A stretch of 64,000 bases of DNA from Methanolobus chelungpuianus. GTDB taxonomy: Archaea; Halobacteriota; Methanosarcinia; Methanosarcinales; Methanosarcinaceae. The first letter of the stretch is position 1; the number at the start of each line of letters is the position of its first letter. A program made the position numbers and the translations under genes. The notes under the pieces are model-generated. The model was not told the origin of the DNA and ran no database searches. It saw only the letters and a program-made list of their open reading frames with translations. Below, piece after piece: positions 25,309-33,625 of this stretch. The stretch is from contig NZ_JTEO01000001.1 of NCBI RefSeq assembly GCF_024500045.1, positions 101,904 through 165,903 on the forward strand, in the 5' to 3' direction.

Positions 25309-26256
25309 GTGAGTACATTGTCGAATGAAGAAGTGTGTGTCCTGATACCCACACTGAACGAAGAAGCCACCATCGGACAGCTGATAAGGGATTTCAGGTC
25401 CGAGGGCTTCGATAATATCCTCGTCATCGACGGTCACAGTGCTGACGATACACGCCGCCTGGCTGAGGCCGAAGGCGCACGTGTCATCGTCCAGAACGGC
25501 AAAGGTAAAGGTCAGGCCATCCAGGAAGCGTTTACTATTATCAACAGTGAGTATGTTGTGATGGTGGATGGAGACGGCACCTATCTTGCAAGCGATATAC
25601 ACACTATCATGAAACCTCTCCTGGACGGCACTGCCGATCATGTTATGGGTAACAGGTTTGCGGATTATGAGGCCGGCGCTTTTACTAAACTTAACCATTT
25701 TGGTAACAGGGTGCTTAACAAGCTTTTTGGTTTTGCTTACGGCGAATGGCTTGATGACATCCTGACAGGTTACAGAGGCTACACCCGCAAGGCGGTAAAG
25801 TCTTTTGAGCTGAGGGAGGTAGGTTTTGAGATAGAGTCCGAGATGACCATCGACAGTATCAAGAAAGACCACCGGATAAAGGTTGTCCCGATATCGTATC
25901 TCAAAAGGCATCATAAGGCTGACACCAAGCTCAACCCGCTCAAGGACGGCGCCAGGATAGCCAAGACCATATACCGGATGGCGAAACTGCATAACCCCAT
26001 GTTCTATTTCGGTATCATGGGTGTGGCATTCATGCTGGCGGGTCTTGTCACAGGTCTTTTCGTGGTCCTCCAGTGGGTGCAGGGCGTGACCCGCATACCT
26101 CTTACAATACTGACTGCCATCCTTCTTCTTGCAGGCTTCCAGATGTTCTTTTTCGGGATGCTTAGCGATCTGATCGTTTCCCTTCACAGGGAGAATATGC
26201 GCACCTTCCGTAAACTTGCGGAGGATATTGATTCCCTGCAGGAAAAAAAGGAATAA
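25309..26256 (+). CDS. Family 2 glycosyltransferase, membrane-anchored
   Basis: 315 residues from a GTG at 25309, ten bases after the tbp stop (longer frames overlap tbp). GT2 fold with nucleotide-sugar motifs: VLIPTLNEEATIGQLI near the start, VIDGHSADDT, and the DxD-type VDGDGTY near 85-91. The C-terminal third has two hydrophobic helices (about 235-290), so it acts at the cytoplasmic face of the membrane. The overall plan matches dolichol-phosphate mannosyl/glucosyl transferases that feed archaeal protein N-glycosylation, which would suit the sequon-rich surface proteins in this window; acceptor and sugar cannot be read from sequence. Confidence 0.88.
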   Translation: MSTLSNEEVCVLIPTLNEEATIGQLIRDFRSEGFDNILVIDGHSADDTRRLAEAEGARVIVQNGKGKGQAIQEAFTIINSEYVVMVDGDGTYLASDIHTIMKPLLDGTADHVMGNRFADYEAGAFTKLNHFGNRVLNKLFGFAYGEWLDDILTGYRGYTRKAVKSFELREVGFEIESEMTIDSIKKDHRIKVVPISYLKRHHKADTKLNPLKDGARIAKTIYRMAKLHNPMFYFGIMGVAFMLAGLVTGLFVVLQWVQGVTRIPLTILTAILLLAGFQMFFFGMLSDLIVSLHRENMRTFRKLAEDIDSLQEKKE

Positions 26257-26498
26257 CTGGCGCAGCTATACTTTCCTATTTCTTCAACCCCTTTTCACAT
26301 GATCTTTTTCTTTCCGATTCGTTACTTTTGGAGGAGGATGCCTGCCTGATTCTCCTGCACGAGTAATTCGCCCGGCCAACACAAAACAAGTTTAGTTGGT
26401 GTCTGCACAAGTGAAGCCTGCCCACAGCATAAGGAACAAATATCTATCTTTAAACGATTGCGAGGCATATTTATTTCCACGAGTCGGTATCCCCAGAT

Positions 26499-26543
26499 TT
26501 TAATGCAGTTTTACAAAATAAAGTTAGCTTGAATTGCATTAAA
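26499..26543. promoter_or_regulatory. Inverted repeat upstream of the thiC promoter, candidate operator
   Basis: Arms TTTAATGCA (26499-26507) and TGCATTAAA (26535-26543), perfect over nine bases with a 27-base spacer. It ends 19 bases before a TATA box. The spacing suits a dimeric regulator binding two half sites or an activator upstream of BRE/TATA. No regulator is identified. Confidence 0.45.
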
Positions 26544-26562
26544 GTAAAATTTTTAAAAAGAG

Positions 26563-26570
26563 TTATATAT
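26563..26570 (+). promoter_or_regulatory. TATA box of thiC
   Basis: TTATATAT preceded by an A-rich BRE-like stretch (TTAAAAAGAG), 43 bases before the thiC ATG. Predicted transcription start is around 26590-26595. Confidence 0.6.
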
Positions 26571-26613
26571 GATATGATTCTTGTAGGGTACATCAAACAG
26601 CGAGGAACAGATC

Positions 26614-27903
26614 ATGACGATAGTAACAGATGCAAAGAACGGTAAGATCACAGAAGAGATGAAGATCGTAGCCAAGAACGAAGGAAAGGACCCTGAGTTC
26701 ATAAGGCGCGGAATTGCAGCAGGCAGGATCGTTATCCCTATGACCCCATACAGGGATATAAAGCTCTGCGGAATCGGTGAAGGCTTAAAGACCAAGGTCA
26801 ATGCATCCATCGGCGCATCTTCAGACATCGTTGATGAGGAAATGGAAGTTGCAAAGGCAAAGGCAGCAGAGGCAGCAGGCGCAGACACGCTCATGGAACT
26901 CGGTACCGGCGGCGACTTCCTTGGTATCAGGAAGAAAGTGTGTGATGCAATATCCCTTTCAGTAGGCTCGGTGCCTCTCTACCAGGCATTCATCACAGCA
27001 GCAAAGAGGGACGGTTCCATTGTCCACATGACAGAGGACGACCTCTGGTATGCAACCGAGGAGCAGGCAAAACTCGGTACCAACTTCATGGCCATTCACA
27101 CAGGTATCAACAACATAGTCCTTGACAGGCTCAAGGCTCACGGAAGGTACGGCGGTCTGTGTTCCCGTGGCGGTGCATTCATGAGCACATGGATGCTGCA
27201 CAACGAGAAGGAAAATCCGCTTTATGCACAGTTCGACTATCTCTGTGAGATCCTCAAGGAACATGAAGTCACTCTTTCAACAGGTAACGGAATGCGCGCA
27301 GGTGCGGTCCACGATGCAACCGACAGGGCACAGGTCCAGGAACTTATCATCAACTCCGAGTGCGCACAAAAGGCACATGACAAATACGACCTTCAGGTTA
27401 TCGTCGAAGGACCAGGTCACGTACCACTTGACCAGGTAGAAATGAACGTCAAGCTCATGAAGGCAATGAGCGGTGGAAAACCATTCTACATGCTCGGTCC
27501 GCTCGTATCGGACATCGGTGCAGGCCGGGACCACATAGTGACAGCCATCGGTGCATCAGCCTCAGCAGCAGCAGGATGTGACTTCCTCTGTTACGTAACA
27601 CCGGCAGAACACCTTGCACTTCCAAACCTCCAGGACGTGGTTGAGGGTGTCAAGACCTCAAAGATCGCAGCACACGTCGGTGACATGGTCAAGTACCCGG
27701 AGACCGCTCGCGATATAGACCTTGCGATGGGAAGAGCACGTGCAAAACTTGACTGGGAAGCACAGTACAAGCTTGCACTCGACCCGGAACTCGCAAGGAG
27801 CATCAGGGACAGCAGGGCTCCGGGCGATGAGGACGCATGCACAATGTGCGGTGACTTCTGCGCGCTCAAGATCGTCAACAAGAGCTACAACCTCTTAAAG
27901 TAA
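26614..27903 (+). CDS. thiC: Phosphomethylpyrimidine synthase
   Basis: 429-residue radical SAM enzyme that rearranges aminoimidazole ribotide to the hydroxymethylpyrimidine phosphate of thiamine. Family blocks are clear: EFIRRGIAAGRIVIP, GIGEGLKTKVNASIG, FMAIHTGI, SRGGAFMSTWML, VEGPGHVPLDQVEMNV and FYMLGPLVSDIGAGRDHI. The C-terminal iron-sulfur motif is CTMCGDFC, i.e. CX2CX3C, the shorter spacing I associate with archaeal-length ThiC, rather than CX2CX4C of E. coli. Length about 430 also fits that group. GAGGAA ribosome site. Base composition of this gene is strikingly biased to frequently used codons (many GCA, CTC, ATC), suggesting high expression. Confidence 0.97.
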   Translation: MTIVTDAKNGKITEEMKIVAKNEGKDPEFIRRGIAAGRIVIPMTPYRDIKLCGIGEGLKTKVNASIGASSDIVDEEMEVAKAKAAEAAGADTLMELGTGGDFLGIRKKVCDAISLSVGSVPLYQAFITAAKRDGSIVHMTEDDLWYATEEQAKLGTNFMAIHTGINNIVLDRLKAHGRYGGLCSRGGAFMSTWMLHNEKENPLYAQFDYLCEILKEHEVTLSTGNGMRAGAVHDATDRAQVQELIINSECAQKAHDKYDLQVIVEGPGHVPLDQVEMNVKLMKAMSGGKPFYMLGPLVSDIGAGRDHIVTAIGASASAAAGCDFLCYVTPAEHLALPNLQDVVEGVKTSKIAAHVGDMVKYPETARDIDLAMGRARAKLDWEAQYKLALDPELARSIRDSRAPGDEDACTMCGDFCALKIVNKSYNLLK

Positions 27904-27927
27904 TGCCCCCGGGCATTACTTGTTTTC
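27898..27927 (+). terminator. thiC terminator
   Basis: Stem AAGTAATGCC (27898-27907) / GGCATTACTT (27912-27921) with a 4-base CCCG loop, then GTTTTCTT. The hairpin begins inside the last codon and stop of thiC. Confidence 0.75.
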
Positions 27928-28013
27928 TTACCATTTTTTTTTGTTGCTTTCTCTTTCCGAGGTATCTTCTGTGCATCACTCAGGTTTTATAGTGCCGCGT
28001 AAATCCACCTATT

Positions 28014-28796
28014 ATGACAATAGTGACCCTTACAACTGATTTCGGCACCCTCTACCCGGCATCGCTCAAGGCTGTGATACTCAGTATCTGTCCCGGCACA
28101 GATATCGTGGATGTCACCCACTCTGTCCCTCATGCAGATATACGTGCAGGCGCCTTTGCGCTCTGTAGCGTTATCGAGTATTTCCCTGCAGGGACAGTGC
28201 ATGTAGCGGTTGTGGACCCCGGAGTGGGCACTTCCCGCAGGCCGATCGTTATCCACTCAGGCGGGCATTATTTCGTGGGTCCTGATAATGGTCTCATGGT
28301 CCCTGCTGCAAGGAAGCTGGGTGCTCCGGAGGTATTCGAGATCACCAACAGGGATCTTCTGGGTGCAGTCTCATCCACCTTTCACGGCAGGGATGTCTTT
28401 GCGCGTATAGGGGCCCTTATCGCAAAAGGTATGGATGTAAAGGAAGCAGGTGGCAGGATCGATGATCATGTCGATCTTGATATTTCAGGCGTGCTCGTGC
28501 GGGACGATTGTATAGGGGCAGAGGTCATCTTTATTGATGATTTCGGGAATGTGGTCACTAATATCCCTCGTGACCTTATATCTAAAAAAGTAACTCCCGG
28601 AGCGACGTTGCATATAAACAGCCACAATATTCCCTTCCTGCGAACATACGGACAGACTGCTGTCGGTGACCTGCTCTGCCTTGTAGGAAGCCACGGATTC
28701 TTCGAGATCGCAGTGAACCAGGGCAGTGCAGCACGGACATTGGGTCTGCACAATGGCGACCGGGTCTCTGTCAGGCTCCCGGGAAAGACTGCATAG
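28014..28796 (+). CDS. SAM hydrolase (DUF62 / SAM hydroxide adenosyltransferase)
   Basis: 260-residue member of the chlorinase/fluorinase fold family. It is expected to split S-adenosylmethionine with water into adenosine and methionine. The conserved Asp-Arg-His set of the hydrolase branch is present: D68 and R75 in VDPGVGTSRR and H124 in STFHGRD. Other blocks: TLTTDFGTLYPASLKAV at the N-terminus, VGPDNGLMVPAA and IDDFGNVVTNI. The chlorinase/fluorinase halide-site signature was not noted. Stand-alone gene after thiC; cellular role (SAM or adenosine homeostasis) is not settled for the family. Confidence 0.9.
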   Translation: MTIVTLTTDFGTLYPASLKAVILSICPGTDIVDVTHSVPHADIRAGAFALCSVIEYFPAGTVHVAVVDPGVGTSRRPIVIHSGGHYFVGPDNGLMVPAARKLGAPEVFEITNRDLLGAVSSTFHGRDVFARIGALIAKGMDVKEAGGRIDDHVDLDISGVLVRDDCIGAEVIFIDDFGNVVTNIPRDLISKKVTPGATLHINSHNIPFLRTYGQTAVGDLLCLVGSHGFFEIAVNQGSAARTLGLHNGDRVSVRLPGKTA

Positions 28797-28818
28797 GGAT
28801 GTTCGCAGTCCTCATAGA

Positions 28819-29427
28819 TCATATTTTTCTCGTTGCTGCCAGTAGTAATCCCGCCAGTGCAAGAATTCCTAATGTCATTTGCCGGTGACCTGCCTGCTTT
28901 ACCCCGTCTGACTCCTTTACGTTGCCTATGAGTGCTTTTCCGCTGGTGACTGAGACAGGCAGTTTTGCACCTGTGGAGTTGGTAACCGTAACATCTCTGA
29001 GTTCTATGAGGGCTATATCTTCCTTTCCCAGAGCTGTAAACTCTATGCTTGCGAAAGTACCTGCTCCGAGTATCCTTTCCCTGCCCAGCATGAGCCCGTA
29101 AACACCACTTACCGTGCCGTTGGTGTTATCAATGATGCCAGACGAGAAGATGGTCTGTTCTCCGCTCTGCTTAAGGAAAGAGCCTTCTGAGACACGGGTG
29201 ACCTCCAGCAGTGAAGGGTCGTACGTCAGTGTGAACTCGGCACCTGAGACCGATGCACCAGGCTCGATGAACACTTCGACAGAGAAGTTCCCGGTCTCGC
29301 TGACCCTCGCCGATTCAGGGAATATTCTTATGGTGGCCTCTGCGCCTGCTGTTGCTGTTATCACTGAAGCCGAAAGGATGAACAATAAGGTTATAGAAAG
29401 TATACTGCGGGTGTGTGGAGATATCAT
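28819..29427 (-). CDS. Cohesin-domain protein anchored by a C-terminal helix
   Basis: 202 residues. N-terminal signal peptide (about 1-29, ending ITATAGA), then one beta-rich domain, then a C-terminal hydrophobic helix (LGILALAGLLLAATRKI) that would hold it to the outside of the membrane. The middle matches the cohesin/carbohydrate-binding-like fold: a start of IFPESARVSETGNFSVEVFIEP, the VSGAEFTLTYDPSLLEVTRVSEGSFL block, and the late GAGTFASIEFTALGKE strand. Bacterial cohesins bind dockerins; no dockerin gene is visible here. An AGGTTGATC site precedes the ATG. It may be an adhesion or scaffold component; single-domain archaeal cohesins have no established role I can cite. Confidence 0.78.
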   Translation of the reverse strand: MISPHTRSILSITLLFILSASVITATAGAEATIRIFPESARVSETGNFSVEVFIEPGASVSGAEFTLTYDPSLLEVTRVSEGSFLKQSGEQTIFSSGIIDNTNGTVSGVYGLMLGRERILGAGTFASIEFTALGKEDIALIELRDVTVTNSTGAKLPVSVTSGKALIGNVKESDGVKQAGHRQMTLGILALAGLLLAATRKI

Positions 29428-29502
29428 GGGATCAACCTGTGACTGATATATCTTATATTATTGACCAAATTATATATAATTAGTCTTTGATTAATACCCT
29501 GT

Positions 29503-30477
29503 TCACATCCAGTCATAGTGTCTCATGACCTCCAGATTGAAGTCATAGAGGAGGCTGTTCTCCACGTAGCCGAAGAAAAGGCATTTTCCGCAGTTTTCTG
29601 CCTTAATCCTCCTTTCCTCGCGTGTCCTTTCCCACACACTGGCAATACCCTCGCTGATATTGCCCAGTGGCTGCCTGTGCACCCGGCAGTTCTCTATGCT
29701 GCCGTCTGCCGCCACGCAGAGTATCAGGTCGCTGGCGTGGCATTTATAGTCCGTCCGCAGGTCCCTTACCATGGTAAGATAGGTCAGGGAGTTAATTATG
29801 GGATAGCCCTGTCCTTTCATTTCGATGATCCTGTCCACGGTAGCGCGGTATTTATCCATGTCCCTTATCCCGAGCTCATCCCAGGTGTCTCCGGCAATGC
29901 CTCCGAATTCGTACATGGGTTCAAAGGATATCTTCAGGTCATGGTCCCTTGCAAGCTCAATGAGCTCCCGGATGTCGTCAAGGTTCTTCCCGCTGATAAC
30001 ACAGTTCAGAAGCAACGGCTTGCCCATCACTTGCCTTGCCCTGATGATGCCGGGAAGTATCCTGTCAAAATCTATCCCCCGTATATCCTTATAACTGGAA
30101 GTGCCGTCGACAGATACGGAAAGATAGTCAAGGTGGACAAGCTCCTCAGCTCTTTTTTCCAGCAGGAGTCCATTGGTTATCATGGATGTGGTCATGCCGA
30201 GGGATTTGGCATGCTCGAATATCTGCGGCAGGTCCTTTCTTAATAGCGGCTCAACAGTCCAGGCATTGTAGACCTGGATGCCAAAATCCCTTGCCTCATC
30301 CAGAAGCCGGAATATCTCCTCCAGTCCCATCTGCGGCCCCTTCTCCTTCCAGTACTCACAGAAGCTGCATTGCATATTGCATGAAGAATTTACTGCATGG
30401 GAGAGGACGAAAGGCCTCTTTCTGATCCGCATCTGCCAGAGGGCTTTTGCGGCAGTGATTGGTGAAAAGTTTGCCAT
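29503..30477 (-). CDS. Radical SAM protein with Cys-rich C-terminus
   Basis: 324 residues from ATG 30477 (MANFSPITAAKALWQMRIRK); a longer frame to 30552 has no ribosome site. The radical SAM cluster motif CNMQCSFC (CX3CX2C) is near residue 34, followed by the GGE-like position replaced by NAWTVEPLL, SITNGLLL-type and VSVDG strands. The last ~70 residues contain CHASDLILCVAADGSIENCRVH and CGKC, a SPASM-like auxiliary cluster region. The first ~28 residues are basic. Related proteins include MoaA/NirJ/HpnH-type enzymes; the substrate cannot be predicted. It stands alone, with no precursor-peptide gene seen beside it. Confidence 0.85.
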   Translation of the reverse strand: MANFSPITAAKALWQMRIRKRPFVLSHAVNSSCNMQCSFCEYWKEKGPQMGLEEIFRLLDEARDFGIQVYNAWTVEPLLRKDLPQIFEHAKSLGMTTSMITNGLLLEKRAEELVHLDYLSVSVDGTSSYKDIRGIDFDRILPGIIRARQVMGKPLLLNCVISGKNLDDIRELIELARDHDLKISFEPMYEFGGIAGDTWDELGIRDMDKYRATVDRIIEMKGQGYPIINSLTYLTMVRDLRTDYKCHASDLILCVAADGSIENCRVHRQPLGNISEGIASVWERTREERRIKAENCGKCLFFGYVENSLLYDFNLEVMRHYDWM

Positions 30478-30587
30478 TGTGGATCTCTTTCTTTGGACGG
30501 AATTATAACTTTCTACATGATAAATGTGACAGTCACAGTGTGAGTTACTCAATATCCTGCGCTATTGATGTATAATACAGAATGCTT

Positions 30588-30709
30588 TTTAGTATTACGA
30601 ATCTATAAAATTGTAGTCCAAAAGAAATATATACCATTGTGGCCGTATGCACGAGTGTTACAATATTTAGTATTTTTCATATCACTATCCATACCAGATC
30701 AACACTAAA
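30588..30709. promoter_or_regulatory. Three TTTAGTrTT half-sites around the cbiM promoter
   Basis: TTTAGTATT occurs at 30588-30596 and again at 30666-30674, and AACACTAAA (its reverse complement with one change) at 30701-30709. They bracket a TATA-like AAATATATAC at 30626-30635. Possible metal-regulator sites; no regulator gene is nearby. Confidence 0.3.
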
Positions 30710-30729
30710 TCGATTGGAGTAGAGGCACA

Positions 30730-31389
30730 ATGCACATACCTGATTCATTCTTACCCCTAAGTCATGCCCTTATTTACTGGGTCATTGCTCTTCCCTTCAT
30801 CTACCTGTCGTTCAGGTGGGCAAGGAGGGAGATGGATGACATGAAAGTACCGGTCCTGGCAGCGCTTGCAGCCGGGATATTTGCCATACAGGCGCTTAAC
30901 ATCCCTATAGGCATGGGCACCAGCGGCCACATGGTCGGCGCAACGCTTGTAGCTATCATCTTCGGAAGCCCAATGGCCGGAGTGCTCGTACTGACACTGG
31001 TGCTGCTGGTCCAGGGTTTCGTCTTTGCGGACGGAGGCATAACAGCAATGGGCGCCAATATCCTGAACATGGGTGTCATTTCAGGTTTCACGGGATACTA
31101 TGCTTTCGTGGCGTTAAGAAAAATGAAGCTGGGAATGAAGTCTGCCTCTTTCATAGGGGCCTGGGCCGGTCTTCTGATATCGGCCATTGCTGCATCCGTA
31201 CAGTTGACATTTGCAGGCCTGTTCCCTCTTGTTGCAGGCATAACGGCAATGGGGACCTATCATCTGATAATAGGCTTCGTAGGAGAAGGACTTATTACAG
31301 CCATAGCCATTGCGGCTATAGAGCGCTCAAGGCCCGATCTTCTTGAGAATTCCTTTCTGAACCCTGAACACGGAGGAAATGTCGCATGA
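30730..31389 (+). CDS. cbiM: ECF-type cobalt/nickel transporter substrate-specific component
   Basis: 219-residue membrane protein with about seven hydrophobic helices. The N-terminus MHIPDSFLPLSHALIYW matches the CbiM/NikM family, whose His2 and N-terminal nitrogen coordinate the metal; a second His lies in GTSGHMVGATLVAIIFG. It selects Co or Ni for uptake together with the small CbiN, CbiQ and CbiO. Start ATG follows GGAGTAGAGGC. It overlaps cbiN by four bases. Methanogens need both metals, and the sequence alone does not decide which is carried. Confidence 0.93.
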   Translation: MHIPDSFLPLSHALIYWVIALPFIYLSFRWARREMDDMKVPVLAALAAGIFAIQALNIPIGMGTSGHMVGATLVAIIFGSPMAGVLVLTLVLLVQGFVFADGGITAMGANILNMGVISGFTGYYAFVALRKMKLGMKSASFIGAWAGLLISAIAASVQLTFAGLFPLVAGITAMGTYHLIIGFVGEGLITAIAIAAIERSRPDLLENSFLNPEHGGNVA

Positions 31390-31700
31390 ACGCAACTGTC
31401 TCAGGCAACCGCAATACCAGGTTCCTTTATGCAGGTATAGTTATTGCCTTGCTCATCTCCATACTTGCACCATTCCTTGCCTCCTCGGATCCTGACGGTC
31501 TTGAAAGTGCGGCAGAAGGCGTGCTGGGTGAAGAACGAATGAGCGCCCTGGAAGAGCTTGCTCCTGTGTTCGAGTCCCCTATGCCTGATTATTCCATTGA
31601 GGGTCATGGTAAGGCAGGAGAGGCAGGAGCCATTGTTATCGGCACTTTGATCTTACTTGGCATTGGCCTTGCCCTAGGTAAAGTAATGAAGAAGAAGTAA
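31386..31700 (+). CDS. cbiN: Small membrane subunit with PDGLE motif (CbiN/NikN)
   Basis: 104 residues with two hydrophobic helices, about 15-31 and 79-96, and a conserved extracellular SSDPDGLESAAEG stretch between them: the PDGLE motif of the CbiN/NikN component. This subunit helps load metal into CbiM/NikM. It overlaps cbiM by four bases (ATGA), so the two are translated together. The partner ATPase and T component are on the other strand just downstream. Confidence 0.9.
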   Translation: MNATVSGNRNTRFLYAGIVIALLISILAPFLASSDPDGLESAAEGVLGEERMSALEELAPVFESPMPDYSIEGHGKAGEAGAIVIGTLILLGIGLALGKVMKKK

Positions 31701-31779
31701 ATCGAACAGCTTATTTTAAATACATATGGGAGGCAGCCTGCCTGTTCCTGGGGTGCCTTCTTTACTTTTCCCTTTTTTC

Positions 31780-32613
31780 TCATGCCAGCGTGAGTATTGT
31801 CAGCATTGCAGCTGTTGTCAGAGAGAACAGGATATCCCTGCTGTCAAGTTTCCTTCTGTGCACATACATATTGGCAGCCTCGCCGCCATATCCCCTGCAA
31901 AGCATGCTGATGTAGGTCCTTTCACCCTGTTCGTATGAGCGTACAAAGAGGGAACTGATAGTATATCCGACCTGCTCGAGTATCCACCTGCGAGGCGTTT
32001 TTTTGTTCCAGATGTCAAAAAGGCGTGTCTGCTGGGCTACCCTGATGCGCTTGAGCACGATCCAGAACACAAAGAGGTATCTGACCATCATCGTAAGCAG
32101 CAGCGTGAATTCTCCCGGTACTCCAAGGCGCCTTGCCGAGACAACCATGTCGTTCATTTTAGTTGTCGAGGAGAGCAGTATGATCGCTGTCACGCTGGCC
32201 ACATATTTTGCCAGCAGGTTAAGGCCGAAATATATCCCTTCATAGGTCATCGTCAAGCCAAAGGGAAGAGCGACCGGGTACAGTGTAAACGTATCAATGA
32301 AAGGCTGCCTGATGAAAGGCTGCACAAGGATCATGGCAAGCCCGAAAGGTAATACTGCAAGGAACCTGAGGAGTATGTACAGAGGATTAAGCCTTGCCAG
32401 CAAGATGAGAAGTATCAGATATATCTCGACCACCAGCAGACGGGTGAAATTACCGTCATCTATCCGGGGAAGGCTTACTGCAAAGACTATAATGGCGACG
32501 GTAGCAAGTATCTTGACACGCCCGTCCAGGTTGTGGACAGGGCTGTCCTTATAGGATTCCCTCTCGATGTCGGTAAGAGTTATCTGCATTCTTTTGCCCT
32601 TGTCATTATGCAT
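31780..32613 (-). CDS. cbiQ: ECF transporter transmembrane (T) component
   Basis: 277 residues. Several hydrophobic helices and the coupling motifs of CbiQ/EcfT: the SARRLGVPGEF helix and the second Ala-Arg-like RSYEQGERTYISMLCRGYGG segment, which contact the ATPase. It couples CbiO to CbiM. Encoded leftward, with its start overlapping the end of cbiO by eight bases and its end facing cbiN. An internal ATG at 32589 with an AAGGG site is an alternative start. Confidence 0.9.
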   Translation of the reverse strand: MHNDKGKRMQITLTDIERESYKDSPVHNLDGRVKILATVAIIVFAVSLPRIDDGNFTRLLVVEIYLILLILLARLNPLYILLRFLAVLPFGLAMILVQPFIRQPFIDTFTLYPVALPFGLTMTYEGIYFGLNLLAKYVASVTAIILLSSTTKMNDMVVSARRLGVPGEFTLLLTMMVRYLFVFWIVLKRIRVAQQTRLFDIWNKKTPRRWILEQVGYTISSLFVRSYEQGERTYISMLCRGYGGEAANMYVHRRKLDSRDILFSLTTAAMLTILTLA

Positions 32614-33460
32614 GCATCCTGAGCAGACGCAATATCTCGTTTCTGGCCTCGGATGGCGTTATCTGTATGTCTGCATCGACCCCGCTTTCCTGCAGCAGCC
32701 TGAATACCTCTGCGATTCGGGGCATTCGCAGGTGTGCATTCCTGAGAAGATCACATTTGCTGAATATCTCTTCAGGAGTTCCTTCTGCGCCTATTCTCCC
32801 GTCATGGATCACATATACCCTCTCAGCGAAAGAAGGCACTATATCGACATCATGGGTGGAAAGTATTACGGTGATTCCCAGCTGCAGGTTCATTTCCTCT
32901 ATCATATTGATCACCTGGCTGGCCGTAAGGGGATCCAGCCCTGCTGTAGGTTCATCAAGTACGACTACCCTGGGTCGCATTGCAAGTATCCCAGCAATGG
33001 CAACAAGCTTTTTCTGGCCCCCGCTAAGGTGATGGGGTGAACGTTCCTCAAAGCCGGACATGTGCACGAGTTCAAGGGCTTCAGCAACCCTTCTTTCAAC
33101 TTCCTCCTGGGAAAGCCCCATATTCATTGGCCCGAAGGCAACATCCTGTTCCACGGTAGGGGCCAGTATCTGGTCGTCAGGATTCTGGAAAACCATCCCC
33201 ACTGTCTGCCTTACCTGCTTTATGTTCTTGCGCGTGATCTCTTGCCCGTTGATAAGGATCTGGCCGGAGCTTGGCCTAAGTATGCCGTTGAGGTGCCTGA
33301 ACAGTGTTGACTTCCCGGCTCCGTTCGCCCCGAGGATAGCTATCTTCTCACCGGGATAGATCTTCAGGCTGACACTGTCAAGCGCCTTTGTCTTGCTGCT
33401 GGCGTAGAAGTACGAGATATCCTTGAGCTCTATAATAGGTGCTTCAGTTGTCATGTTCAT
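32606..33460 (-). CDS. cbiO: ECF transporter ATP-binding protein
   Basis: 284-residue ABC ATPase that powers cobalt or nickel import. Walker A GANGAGKST near 41-48, VFQNPDDQILAPTVEQDVAFGP (CbiO-type Q-loop), signature LSGGQKKLVAIAG, Walker B PRVVVLDEPTAGLDP, and H-loop LSTHDVD. First gene of a leftward cbiO-cbiQ pair that converges on the rightward cbiM-cbiN pair. An AGGGAAAG site precedes the ATG. Confidence 0.95.
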   Translation of the reverse strand: MNMTTEAPIIELKDISYFYASSKTKALDSVSLKIYPGEKIAILGANGAGKSTLFRHLNGILRPSSGQILINGQEITRKNIKQVRQTVGMVFQNPDDQILAPTVEQDVAFGPMNMGLSQEEVERRVAEALELVHMSGFEERSPHHLSGGQKKLVAIAGILAMRPRVVVLDEPTAGLDPLTASQVINMIEEMNLQLGITVILSTHDVDIVPSFAERVYVIHDGRIGAEGTPEEIFSKCDLLRNAHLRMPRIAEVFRLLQESGVDADIQITPSEARNEILRLLRMHA

Positions 33461-33625
33461 CGCTTTCCCTGTGTGGATACAACGGCCGGAATCACTCTGT
33501 ACATAAGAAGCCTGTTATAAATAGTTGTTTAGTGTTACCATTTGAGAAGGTCCTCATAAGATGCCATCCCGGTAAAAAGGGCAGGAGAATACGAAAATAT
33601 ATCTAGTTACAGGTCAAATAATAAA

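Larger units (their letters stand above)
26257..26613. other. Intergenic region upstream of thiC
   Basis: 357 bases without a convincing gene. The first two thirds hold nothing I can identify. The last 120 bases carry an inverted repeat, a TATA box and the thiC ribosome site (listed separately). I looked for the conserved THI-box elements of a TPP riboswitch and did not find them. Confidence 0.6.

Noticed and set aside
26257..26613. TPP riboswitch in front of thiC
   Set aside because: The conserved THI-box strings were not found on the plus strand; only a protein-type inverted repeat is visible.
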